A stretch of 64,000 nt of DNA from SKZT01 sp964478625 (GTDB lineage Bacteria; Desulfobacterota; Desulfobacteria; Desulfobacterales; SKZT01), in NCBI GenBank assembly GCA_964478625.1, contig CAYZJH010000002.1, positions 104,151-168,150 on the forward strand, given 5' to 3'. Both the position numbers and the translations under genes were made by a program. Positions 10,185 to 18,204 of the stretch are shown here, one piece after another. Position 1 is the stretch's first letter. Each line of letters begins with the position of its first letter. The notes beneath the pieces are model-generated. The model did not search any database and was not told where the DNA came from. It saw nothing but the letters and a program-made list of their open reading frames with translations.

Positions 10185-11600
10185 ATGGTATTTAATTCAC
10201 TCATTTTTATTGTATTTTTTGCCATCGTGCTGTTCATATACTATCTGCCACTGCCTTGGAGCCTGAAAAAAGTCCATTTGTGGATTTCCAGCTACCTTTT
10301 TTATGCCGCATGGAATCCTCCTTTTGTAATGCTTCTATGGATTTCCACCATTGTCGACTGGTTTACCGGAAAAGCAATCGCCAAGGCCGACAAACCGTTC
10401 AACAGGCGTTTGCTTCTCATATTGAGCCTGAGCGCCAATCTTGGCATGTTGGGATATTTCAAATACGGAACTTTTTTTCTTGATTCTTTTGTCTCTTTGC
10501 TAAAATTTTTCAATATCTCCTTTCATCCGGTTTCCCCGGACATTGTCCTTCCGGTCGGCATTTCCTTTTATACATTTCAATCACTCTCCTATACTTTTGA
10601 TATTTATCGCGGAAAAATGCGTCCTTGGAAGTCCTTTTCCGATTTTGCCCTTTTTGTAACCTTTTTTCCCCAGCTGGTAGCCGGCCCAATTGTCAGGGCG
10701 GCTGATTTCCTTCCTCAGCTCAAAAATCCCAGGCATGCGTCATCAAGACAACTGGGATGGGGCTTTTGTTTGCTGACCATCGGTTTATTTCAGAAAATTA
10801 TCCTTGCTGACAGTTTTTTGGCACCTGTGGCAGATAAGGTTTATTCACAGGCAGGTACTGCAGGATTTACCGATGCGTGGATCGGAACCCTGGCATTTTC
10901 CGGGCAGATTTTTTTTGATTTTTCGGGGTATTCCAACTGTGCTGTGGGAGCAGCGCTTTGTTTGGGGTTCATTCTTCCGGATAATTTCAGATCACCTTAC
11001 GCTTCTTCCGGATTTTCTGAATTCTGGAGACGATGGCACATATCCCTTTCAACGTGGCTCAGAGATTACCTGTATATCTCCCTGGGAGGAAACCGTAAGG
11101 GATATTGGCGAACCCTGACCAATCTCATGGTGACCATGTTTCTAGGAGGTCTCTGGCATGGGGCTTCATGGCGATTTATCTTCTGGGGTGGCTTGCATGG
11201 CCTATATCTGATCGTCGAGCGCGGGGTAGAGTCTATATTCAAGAACGTCTTTTTTTTTGAAAAGACTATTCCGCAAATGGTGTTGGTATTGATCACCCAG
11301 GTTCTTCTCTGCATTACCTGGGTATTTTTCAGGGCTGAGGATTTCACCTCTGCTTTTGTCATTATCCGGGCTATGATGGGTCCTGGCGGAACCACTCTGG
11401 TCGACCAGGGTGAAATTTTGAGAATTTTGATTATCTATGGGTTGCTGATGGGTTTTCATTGGAATCTGAGAAACTCCAGCCTGGAATCACTGACCGAAAA
11501 TCTGCCATGGTGGATTCGAACGGTTGTGATTGCATCTTTACTGATTTCAATTGCTTTGGCACCGGTTGATGAACGTGCATTTATTTACTTCCAATTCTGA
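10185..11600 (+). CDS. MBOAT family membrane-bound O-acyltransferase (AlgI-like)
   Basis: Polytopic membrane protein of 471 residues of the AlgI/DltB MBOAT family, which moves acyl (usually acetyl) groups across the inner membrane for transfer to polysaccharides. Diagnostic features are the segment FWRRWHISLSTWLRDYLYI (280-298), the invariant catalytic His in GGLWHGASWRF (His325) and the second His in GGLHGLYL (His338). About ten hydrophobic helices span the chain. The next gene, an SGNH protein with one membrane helix, is the usual partner (AlgJ/AlgX or PatB type), so the pair probably acetylates an exopolysaccharide or cell-wall sugar. No polysaccharide synthase lies directly beside it, so the acceptor is unknown; the polysaccharide locus at 58-64 kb is one candidate. 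Confidence 0.9.
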   Translation: MVFNSLIFIVFFAIVLFIYYLPLPWSLKKVHLWISSYLFYAAWNPPFVMLLWISTIVDWFTGKAIAKADKPFNRRLLLILSLSANLGMLGYFKYGTFFLDSFVSLLKFFNISFHPVSPDIVLPVGISFYTFQSLSYTFDIYRGKMRPWKSFSDFALFVTFFPQLVAGPIVRAADFLPQLKNPRHASSRQLGWGFCLLTIGLFQKIILADSFLAPVADKVYSQAGTAGFTDAWIGTLAFSGQIFFDFSGYSNCAVGAALCLGFILPDNFRSPYASSGFSEFWRRWHISLSTWLRDYLYISLGGNRKGYWRTLTNLMVTMFLGGLWHGASWRFIFWGGLHGLYLIVERGVESIFKNVFFFEKTIPQMVLVLITQVLLCITWVFFRAEDFTSAFVIIRAMMGPGGTTLVDQGEILRILIIYGLLMGFHWNLRNSSLESLTENLPWWIRTVVIASLLISIALAPVDERAFIYFQF

Positions 11601-11607
11601 TTTGCGT

Positions 11608-12621
11608 ATGCATTTAAAGGACTGGGGAAGAGTCTGGCTCATCAGTCTGATAGCGGTTGCTGTTTGTTTAGGCGGTTGGGAAGCCTTTTGGCGCATCAGG
11701 GGATTTCAACCCACAGTGCAGGACGACTGGGGTATCTGGGCAAAAGTAAGGCGACAGGCTGTCAGGGAAGGGGATAGCGCTATTATTCTGGTGGGAGCAT
11801 CTCGCATTCAGGCAGGACTGCACCCGGACATTTTTGAACAGGTTATCGGAAAACGTCCTTTGGTTTTAGCGATCGATGGAAGCAGTCCTGTTCCGATACT
11901 GGAAAATCTTGCTGAAGATGATCGCATATACGGAACCATCATCTGCTCTTTTACACCCATGTTTTTGGGCGAGGATTCAGATGATTTTGGACGATCCAAA
12001 AGATGGATTCGCCGATATCATGAACAGAAGTGGTCTTCCCGAATAGAAACTGAGCTTTCTATTTTTGTCGAACAGACATTTGTATTTCGGTACATCGGAT
12101 TGCAGCCGGGCCAACTGTTGGAAAATATCAGGGAAAAACAATGGCCCCGACCATTTTATGCTCCCATGAGACCCGATCGATTCCGAGCCATGGATTTTTC
12201 CATAGCCGATGTGGACAGAATCCTTCGTGGACGTATAGAGCGAGAGGTGGAATTTCAGAAAAAAGCCGCACCCTTATCACCGGATCAATTTATGGAAAAA
12301 GTTGACCGAATCAGTCGGTTAGTCAGGAAAGTTGAAAACAGAGGAGGAAAGGTAATTTTTATCCGTTTTCCCTCCACCGGTATAGTTCGCCAATTGGAGG
12401 ACCAGACTTGGCCCCGTGAAAAATATTGGGATATATTGGCCGCCAATTCCCAGGCCAAAGCGATCCATTTTGAAGATTATCCATCCCTATCCGGATTTAA
12501 CTGTCCTGACGGATCTCATTTGGATGTTCGCGATGCCGCAATTTTTACTAGAGCGCTTGCTGAAATTTTATTGAAGGAAAATGTGCTGAAAACTGATACG
12601 GGGTTTCAACAGGGGAGATAA
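11608..12621 (+). CDS. AlgJ/AlgX-like SGNH acetyltransferase partner of MBOAT protein
   Basis: Membrane-anchored protein with one N-terminal helix (about 8-25) followed by an SGNH-like domain outside the membrane. The nucleophile block is VGASRIQ (Ser65) and the catalytic pair is DGSH near the C-terminus (Asp301, His304), which fits the DxxH motif of SGNH acyltransferases. I chose the ATG at 11608, 7 nt after the MBOAT stop; a TTG at 11551 and an ATG at 11569 would overlap the MBOAT gene and add a poorly hydrophobic lead. Ribosome binding signal is weak, so translational coupling to the upstream gene is likely. Expected role: final acetyl transfer to a glycan in the periplasm. Assignment rests on the motifs and the MBOAT neighbour. 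Confidence 0.75.
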   Translation: MHLKDWGRVWLISLIAVAVCLGGWEAFWRIRGFQPTVQDDWGIWAKVRRQAVREGDSAIILVGASRIQAGLHPDIFEQVIGKRPLVLAIDGSSPVPILENLAEDDRIYGTIICSFTPMFLGEDSDDFGRSKRWIRRYHEQKWSSRIETELSIFVEQTFVFRYIGLQPGQLLENIREKQWPRPFYAPMRPDRFRAMDFSIADVDRILRGRIEREVEFQKKAAPLSPDQFMEKVDRISRLVRKVENRGGKVIFIRFPSTGIVRQLEDQTWPREKYWDILAANSQAKAIHFEDYPSLSGFNCPDGSHLDVRDAAIFTRALAEILLKENVLKTDTGFQQGR

Positions 12622-12700
12622 TTTGCTTGACAAAAATCAAATTCAACCCTACTCATGATCCCTATTCTATTGAATACATTATTTCGGAGGGATTCGAAGC

Positions 12701-13867
12701 ATGATTATCGGTGTCGCCAGGGAAATTTGCCCTGATGATCGCCGGGTCGCTATGGTGCCAATGACGGTGCCTTCATTGACCAAAGCAGGTCATCAAATTT
12801 TGATCGAGCAAAACGCCGGCTTACCATCAGGTTATCGCGATGAAGAATATCTTAAGGCCGGAGCCAGGATCGAACAGAACCGCTCACGGCTTTTCGAGCA
12901 ATCCGAGGTGCTTTTCATGGTGCGGGGTCCCGGAGCCGATCCATTGGCCTGTACTGAGGATATGGCCCTTTTACGACCTCACCATGTTCTGATAGCATTT
13001 CTCAACCCGCTAATGTTTCCACAATCCGCGCGACACCTGGCAGCTACCGGGGTAACAGCATTTGCTTTGGATCTGATCCCACGTATTTTTCGCGCTCAGA
13101 GCATGGATGCCTTATCATCCATGGGAAGCCTCGCAGGGTATAAAGCGGTCCTGATGGCTGCCAATTCGTTGCAAAAAATCTTTCCGCTGATGATCACTGC
13201 AGCCGGTTCATTGATGCCGGCAAAAGTATTTGTTATCGGAGCGGGAGTGGCAGGTTTGCAGGCGTGTGCAACGGCAAAACGCATGGGAGCATTGGTTTCG
13301 GCTTACGATGTTCGGCCGGCTGTCAAAGATCAAGTGAAAAGTGTGGGGGCAGAATTTGTTGAATTTGACTTGGATTCTCATGACGCCGAAGACAGCCGGG
13401 GATATGCAAAATCGCAGAGCGAGGAATTCTATCTTAAACAACGCAAAGCAATGACAAACATCCTGGCCGAAAATGACGTGGTTATTTGTACGGCCGGGGT
13501 ACCCGGAAAAAAGGCACCCGTTCTGATTACCGAAGAGATGGTATCCCATATGAGATCAGGATCGGTCATTGTGGATATCATGGCGGAGCTAGGGGGAAAC
13601 TGCGCATTGACACAACCGGGCAAATCCGTCGTAAAGGATGGTGTTATTGTTATAGGACCAGAGAACATTGCGTCATCGGTTGCATATCATGCCAGTCAGA
13701 TGCTTGCAAAAAATATATGTACTTTGTTCGACCATTTGGTGGATATGGACGGCCGGTTGGTAATCAACCCAAAAGAGGAGATTACATGGAATACTCTTTT
13801 GTGCAAGGATGGCAAAGTAACCAACGACCGTGTTTTAGAGCTTTTAACGGAAATGCCTCAGGTATAA
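12701..13867 (+). CDS. pntAA: NAD(P) transhydrogenase alpha subunit, part 1 (PntAA)
   Basis: Soluble NAD(H)-binding domain I of proton-translocating transhydrogenase, 388 residues, in the alanine dehydrogenase/PNT fold. The N-terminal PNT segment (IGVAREICPDDRRVAMVP) and the central NAD loop VIGAGVAGLQACATAKRMGA are visible, followed by the AYDVRP element. It starts at an ATG with GGAGG about 8 nt upstream. In this split form the alpha subunit is divided into PntAA (this gene) and the small membrane PntAB. The enzyme uses the proton gradient to drive hydride transfer from NADH to NADP+. The gene is first in a run pntAA-pntAB-pntB-hgcA-hgcB. Confidence 0.93.
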   Translation: MIIGVAREICPDDRRVAMVPMTVPSLTKAGHQILIEQNAGLPSGYRDEEYLKAGARIEQNRSRLFEQSEVLFMVRGPGADPLACTEDMALLRPHHVLIAFLNPLMFPQSARHLAATGVTAFALDLIPRIFRAQSMDALSSMGSLAGYKAVLMAANSLQKIFPLMITAAGSLMPAKVFVIGAGVAGLQACATAKRMGALVSAYDVRPAVKDQVKSVGAEFVEFDLDSHDAEDSRGYAKSQSEEFYLKQRKAMTNILAENDVVICTAGVPGKKAPVLITEEMVSHMRSGSVIVDIMAELGGNCALTQPGKSVVKDGVIVIGPENIASSVAYHASQMLAKNICTLFDHLVDMDGRLVINPKEEITWNTLLCKDGKVTNDRVLELLTEMPQV

Positions 13868-13897
13868 ATCCTGTAAACAATGGAAAAGGAGTCCGAT

Positions 13898-14176
13898 ATG
13901 GATTTTACGCTCCTGTTAACTATTTTTATTTTAGCCCTTTTCGTCGGAGCCGAAATCATCACAAAGATTCCTCCCACACTGCACACACCTTTAATGAGCG
14001 GGACCAACGCCATTAGTGGTATCACCCTGATCGGTGCACTGATTTCAACAAAAACAGGCAGTCCATCCATAGTGATTGTTTTAGGTGTTATTTCCGTTGT
14101 TCTCGCTACAATCAATGTGGTTGGGGGATTTGTTGTGACTCATCGTATGCTGCTTATGTTCCGCAAAAAGGATTAA
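13898..14176 (+). CDS. pntAB: NAD(P) transhydrogenase alpha subunit, part 2 (PntAB)
   Basis: Small membrane subunit of 92 residues with three hydrophobic helices, matching the membrane part of the alpha subunit in split transhydrogenases. The PPTLHTPLMSGTNAISGI segment is the conserved loop and helix start of PNT membrane domain II. The ATG at 13898 has AAGGAG 6 nt upstream and gives a start at MDFTLLLT; an in-frame ATG at 13880 precedes that ribosome binding site and is unlikely. It sits 30 bp after pntAA and 3 bp before pntB, so the three are one transcription unit. Confidence 0.92.
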   Translation: MDFTLLLTIFILALFVGAEIITKIPPTLHTPLMSGTNAISGITLIGALISTKTGSPSIVIVLGVISVVLATINVVGGFVVTHRMLLMFRKKD

Positions 14177-14179
14177 GGC

Positions 14180-15568
14180 ATGCCCCTGGAAATTGCTCGA
14201 TTGTTCTACCTGATTGCATCCGTGCTTTTCATCATCGGTCTAAAAGGGCTGACGCTTCCCAGGACGGCTTCGCACGGAAACATGTATAGCGCCATGGGAA
14301 TGCTTCTGGCGATCATCACTGTTCTGGTGAGTGAAGCCGGATTTCATTGGGGATATATTGCTTTCGGCTTGGCATCAGGATCCGTGATCGGTCTGTGGTT
14401 AGGCTATAAGACAAAGATGGCTTCGATGCCTCAGTTGGTGGCCCTATTCAATGGTTTTGGCGGAGGTGCTTCACTGCTGGTTGCCACAGTGGCCATCGTA
14501 TCCATGAGTCGGAGTGAAACTCCTCTATTGGCTGTGGGATTATCTTCATTGGTTGCTGCGGTTGTTTCCATTGTCATCGGTACAGTCACTTTTTCCGGCA
14601 GTATACTGGCTTTTGCCAAATTGCAGGGCATTTCCCGTCGTCCATTGTATTTCAAGGGATTACAGGTGCTCAACATCCTACTTTTCGGGATAATTCTTTT
14701 AGCTGGGTGGCTCCTGGTAATTGATCCGGGACAACTTTTTTGGCTCGTCGCTCTGATTGCATTATCGTCATTTTTTGGAATAATGCTGGTTTCACCTATC
14801 GGTGGAGCGAATATGCCGGTAGTGATTGCCGTGCTCAACTCCTACTCGGGACTGGCAGCCAGTGCCACTGGATTTGTTCTGGATAACACCATGCTAATCA
14901 TTGCAGGATCTCTGGTAGGTGCGTCAGGAATGCTGCTTACCCGTGTGATGTGTAAGGCAATGAATCGCTCCCTGGTCAATGTTCTTTTAGGCAAACCTTT
15001 GCCCAAGGTAACCGGACATGGTGATGACGAAGTTTACACCGGCAAAATCAAGTCCACATCTGCCGAAGAAGTAGCCATGCTTTTGGAATCCTCTCGACGG
15101 GTGGTGATTGTTCCGGGGTTTGGCATGGCGGTTTCTCAAGCACAATTTGCTGTTCGTGACCTGGCTCAAATGCTTGAAAAACGAAATATTGAAGTACTGT
15201 TTGGGATCCATCCGGTTGCCGGACGGATGCCAGGGCATATGAATGTGTTGCTGGCCGAGGCTGATATCGGATATGATAAACTGAAAGATATGGAAAGTAT
15301 CAACCCCATCTTTGATCAAACCGATTTAACTCTGGTGATCGGGGCCAACGATGTGGTCAATCCGGATGCGCGGCAAAACCCCCATAGCCCGATTGCCGGG
15401 ATGCCTGTGTTGAATGTGGATCGCTCTAAAACAGTGGTGGTGGTCAAGCGAAGCCTTAGTCCGGGATTTGCGGGTATACCCAACACACTATTTATCGCAG
15501 ATAACACCCTGATGCTTTTTGATGATGGAAAAGCTGCCATTAATGCTGTTGTTGATGCCTTGAAATAA
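14180..15568 (+). CDS. pntB: NAD(P) transhydrogenase beta subunit (PntB)
   Basis: Beta subunit of 462 residues. The N-terminal two thirds hold about eight to nine membrane helices that form the proton channel (domain II). The C-terminal domain III binds NADP(H), with VIVPGFGMAVSQAQ, GIHPVAGRMPGHMNVLLAEA and IGANDVVNPDA, all typical of PntB. With PntAA and PntAB it makes a complete transhydrogenase in the inner membrane, supplying NADPH for reductive biosynthesis. Only 33 bp separate its stop from the ATG of hgcA and I see no hairpin in that gap, so read-through into hgcAB is expected. Confidence 0.95.
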   Translation: MPLEIARLFYLIASVLFIIGLKGLTLPRTASHGNMYSAMGMLLAIITVLVSEAGFHWGYIAFGLASGSVIGLWLGYKTKMASMPQLVALFNGFGGGASLLVATVAIVSMSRSETPLLAVGLSSLVAAVVSIVIGTVTFSGSILAFAKLQGISRRPLYFKGLQVLNILLFGIILLAGWLLVIDPGQLFWLVALIALSSFFGIMLVSPIGGANMPVVIAVLNSYSGLAASATGFVLDNTMLIIAGSLVGASGMLLTRVMCKAMNRSLVNVLLGKPLPKVTGHGDDEVYTGKIKSTSAEEVAMLLESSRRVVIVPGFGMAVSQAQFAVRDLAQMLEKRNIEVLFGIHPVAGRMPGHMNVLLAEADIGYDKLKDMESINPIFDQTDLTLVIGANDVVNPDARQNPHSPIAGMPVLNVDRSKTVVVVKRSLSPGFAGIPNTLFIADNTLMLFDDGKAAINAVVDALK

Positions 15569-15601
15569 AAATAAAAGGTAAAAACAGGAATTTTGAAAGA
15601 A

Positions 15602-16855
15602 ATGTCATTACATAAGGATAACAAGCATCCCGTTTGTAGTGAAATTAACAGCGATTTGCCTGATTGCAAGAATGTTGATGATTTAAAACCGTTCGCTTTT
15701 AATATGCTAAAAGCTTCCGACTGCTGCAATTTTTCTGCAAAATTGCCTTTGGATCCCAATGAACCGTGTTGCGGACCGCCTGCTGGACCAAGATCAGAAC
15801 CTTTTGAGAAACCTGGGTATCGGATTTGTAGTTTTGTTGAGCAGTTCAAAAATACTGCAGCAGGCAATATTCCAATTGTGTCAACGGATCTCGGGATAAA
15901 GGATTATCTGGGAGCGTTTCTTGTGAGGGTAGGCATCGGAAGAAACAATTATAAGATTGCACCTGGTATTTACGGAGTCGGAAACCCCGGAAATGAATCT
16001 CCGGTTCTTGTTACCGCCAATTATAAGCTTACTTTTGATATATTACGAAAGGAGCTAAAAGGAATAGATGCATGGCTGCTCATTTTGGATTCAAGGGGAA
16101 TCAATGTATGGTGTGCGGCTGGAAAAGGCACCTTTTCAACAGAGGAGCTGGTTGAAAAGGTTAAATTCACCCATTTGGAAAAAATTGTAACTCACCATGA
16201 GCTGATAGTTCCTCAGCTCGGCGCTACTGGAATTGCAGGGCATCGAGTAAAAAAAGAGTGCGGCTTTAAGATTGTTTGGGGTCCGGTTAAGGCCGAAGAT
16301 ATTCGATTATTTCTTGAAAGTGGGAAAAAATCCACCGAAACCATGAGACGTGTCACCTTTACCACGCGTGAAAGAATTGTTCTGATTCCGGTGGAACTTT
16401 CCGAATTGGCCAAACCAACCTTTTGGACACTAATTTTGGCTTTTTTCATATCCGGAATAGGATCAGATGTTTTTTCGGTTTCAGCGGCGTGGAATCGTGG
16501 AATATTGGTGCTTATATCGTATATTGCCGGCGTGTTGGGCGGTGCGGTTTTGGTGCCGATATTTCTTCCATGGCTTCCGGGAAAAGCTTTTTCAATCAAG
16601 GGAACATGGACGGGATGTTTTGCGAGTTTTTTCATGCTTTTTTATTTTTATGAACGGATAAATGTGCTGGAAGCCTTTTCAATACTGTTGATCATTATTA
16701 TTGTTAGCAGTTTTTTTGCTATGAATTTCACAGGAGCAACACCCTTTACTTCACCGTCAGGGGTTGAAAAGGAAATGCGAAAAGCGATACCGATTCAGGC
16801 GTCAGCTCTGCTTATCGCTTTAGCCATGTGGATTGGGGCGGGATTTGTGAAATGA
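15602..16855 (+). CDS. hgcA: Mercury methylation corrinoid protein HgcA
   Basis: The predicted mercury methyltransferase, a corrinoid protein fused to a membrane domain. The signature cap-helix motif Asn-Val-Trp-Cys-Ala-Ala-Gly-Lys is present at 168-175 from this start; its Cys (171) is the residue known in HgcA to ligate the cobalt of the cobamide. Residues about 90-235 form the corrinoid-binding domain and about 275-415 contain four to five hydrophobic helices. This layout (soluble corrinoid domain plus C-terminal membrane domain) separates HgcA from the CO dehydrogenase corrinoid protein CfsA. The N-terminus is Cys-rich (pairs near 41/42 and 56/57), a feature whose role I do not know. Start uncertain: ATG 15602 or TTG 15593. 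The stop overlaps the hgcB start (ATGA). Confidence 0.95.
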   Translation: MSLHKDNKHPVCSEINSDLPDCKNVDDLKPFAFNMLKASDCCNFSAKLPLDPNEPCCGPPAGPRSEPFEKPGYRICSFVEQFKNTAAGNIPIVSTDLGIKDYLGAFLVRVGIGRNNYKIAPGIYGVGNPGNESPVLVTANYKLTFDILRKELKGIDAWLLILDSRGINVWCAAGKGTFSTEELVEKVKFTHLEKIVTHHELIVPQLGATGIAGHRVKKECGFKIVWGPVKAEDIRLFLESGKKSTETMRRVTFTTRERIVLIPVELSELAKPTFWTLILAFFISGIGSDVFSVSAAWNRGILVLISYIAGVLGGAVLVPIFLPWLPGKAFSIKGTWTGCFASFFMLFYFYERINVLEAFSILLIIIIVSSFFAMNFTGATPFTSPSGVEKEMRKAIPIQASALLIALAMWIGAGFVK

Positions 16856-17139
16856 AGACATTCAGATATTTATCCGGTGTGGCGACATTAAGCCTTAATA
16901 TTAGCGTTTGTATTGGCTGTGGAATTTGTACGCAGGTGTGCCCTCATCAGGTTTTTGAAAATGCAGAGAAAAAAGTGTGTATTGTGGATATGGACGGATG
17001 TATGGAATGCGGGGCCTGCGCAAAAAATTGCCCGGTGGAAGCCATAACGGTCAATCCGGGTGTGGGATGTGCTTCATACATTATTCAGACCTGGATTAAA
17101 GCTAAAGGATCAGCAAGCTGCGGCCCATCGTGTTGTTAA
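16852..17139 (+). CDS. hgcB: Mercury methylation ferredoxin HgcB
   Basis: Dicluster 4Fe-4S ferredoxin of 95 residues that donates electrons to HgcA and is thought to hand over Hg(II). Cluster ligands are Cys20/23/26/30 and Cys50/53/56/60, each in CxxCxxCxxxCP order. Beyond them are Cys73 in GVGCAS and the terminal vicinal pair Cys94-Cys95 (GPSCC), the three positions that mutational work on HgcB marks as important. The ATG at 16852 overlaps the hgcA stop in an ATGA and gives exactly the expected 95-residue length; an earlier frame start at 16828 would lie inside hgcA. The stop overlaps the end of the convergent methyltransferase gene by about 4 bp, leaving no room for a terminator. Confidence 0.96.
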   Translation: MKTFRYLSGVATLSLNISVCIGCGICTQVCPHQVFENAEKKVCIVDMDGCMECGACAKNCPVEAITVNPGVGCASYIIQTWIKAKGSASCGPSCC

Positions 17140-17708
17140 GGTTTTATAGCCACAAGTGAGGCCATCCATGGCGGTGATTCAGGCTCTTTGGCTTCGGATT
17201 CCCGGTAATACCGGACCGTAAGTGACAAAAAGGCATGGAGAAGTTCATTTTCCCTGAACAGATAATCCCGGCATGAAGGCTGATGGCTTTTTTTACTCAC
17301 GGATTTATCCGTTAAAGGCTTTTCCATAAAGGATTCAAAAATCAAAACTCCTCCTGATACGAGGCCTTCTTTGATATAGGGAAAGAGTCTGCGGTTGAGA
17401 TACCGGATATTGATTATGAGATCATAGCGATTTGGTGCGATGTCGAACTGGTCAAGGTCTGCGCAAATAAGTCGGATCTTTTGATGTCTGCCTATGATTT
17501 TCTTAAGCGCTATGTCTGAAATATCCACAGCATCCACACGGAATCCAAGTTTTGCCAAATAAATGGCGTTACGTCCTGTACCGCATGCAATGTCCAGGGC
17601 TCTCCTTTTTGAGGCCATTGAGCAAAAGTCCATGACGACTCTCGATGGCTTGTCCATTTCCGGCCGGGCCTGGTGCTTAATGTTCCATTTGGTGCGGTCT
17701 TTTTCCAT
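17136..17708 (-). CDS. Class I SAM-dependent methyltransferase
   Basis: Protein of 190 residues with a class I methyltransferase fold. Motif I is ALDIACGTGRNAIYLA (about 37-52), followed by the acidic VDAVDIS strand and a DLIINI motif near residue 95, similar to TehB/UbiE-type small-molecule methyltransferases. The substrate cannot be read from sequence. It is the last gene of the minus-strand operon that begins at 23275 and is 9 bp from the Nudix gene. It converges on hgcB with overlapping stop codons. A link to mercury or corrinoid methyl transfer is tempting but unsupported: HgcA takes its methyl group from methyltetrahydrofolate-type donors, not obviously from SAM. Confidence 0.8.
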   Translation of the reverse strand: MEKDRTKWNIKHQARPEMDKPSRVVMDFCSMASKRRALDIACGTGRNAIYLAKLGFRVDAVDISDIALKKIIGRHQKIRLICADLDQFDIAPNRYDLIINIRYLNRRLFPYIKEGLVSGGVLIFESFMEKPLTDKSVSKKSHQPSCRDYLFRENELLHAFLSLTVRYYRESEAKEPESPPWMASLVAIKP

Positions 17709-17717
17709 ATAAAAACT

Positions 17718-18194
17718 TTAGTGGTTTGAATCTGAATGACTATTGTCGTCCGGAAAAAAATCGAACAGTGATTTTAAGACTTGCAAGGTTCTTTGATTGA
17801 TATTTAAAGTCTTCAATTCTCCGGAAGAGACCCACCGAACCTCAACGGCATCATCACCGGGCACAGGATTTCCGGATAGATAATCGGCGGTGAAATCGAT
17901 AATTACATAATGAAAACAAACCCGACCACTTGTATCTTTTTCGATGAGGTCAAAAGTATAAACAGGCTTCTTTGCCAAAATGGTGATGCCGGTTTCTTCC
18001 AGGATTTCTCTTTCAGCTGCATGCTGAAGGGTTTCGCCAAGCTCAACACTTCCACCGGGTATAGCCCAAACACCCTTCGCCGGAGGTTTTGCTCGCTTAA
18101 CCAGTAAAACTTTATTGTCTTTGAAAACCACCGCACCAACTGCTACTCTGGGTTGCTCCGGATAATTGCCGGTTATTGTCTTCTGAAAACTCAT
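17718..18194 (-). CDS. Nudix hydrolase
   Basis: Protein of 158 residues with a complete Nudix box at 48-70: Gly48, Glu54, Arg62-Glu63, Glu66-Glu67 and Gly69 in the G-x5-E-x7-REUxEExGU pattern. Nudix enzymes cleave nucleoside diphosphates linked to another group, with Mg2+ bound by the REUxEE glutamates. Substrate could be ADP-ribose, NADH or an oxidised nucleotide; nothing in the sequence decides. It is 10 bp downstream of the aldo/keto reductase stop and 9 bp upstream of the methyltransferase, so it belongs to the same operon. Confidence 0.88.
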   Translation of the reverse strand: MSFQKTITGNYPEQPRVAVGAVVFKDNKVLLVKRAKPPAKGVWAIPGGSVELGETLQHAAEREILEETGITILAKKPVYTFDLIEKDTSGRVCFHYVIIDFTADYLSGNPVPGDDAVEVRWVSSGELKTLNINQRTLQVLKSLFDFFPDDNSHSDSNH

Positions 18195-18204
18195 TTCCCG
18201 AACA

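Noticed and set aside
12627..12655. Promoter before pntAA (TTGACA then TACTCA)
   Set aside because: The -35 is perfect but the -10 matches only two of six bases at 17 nt; not strong enough to list.
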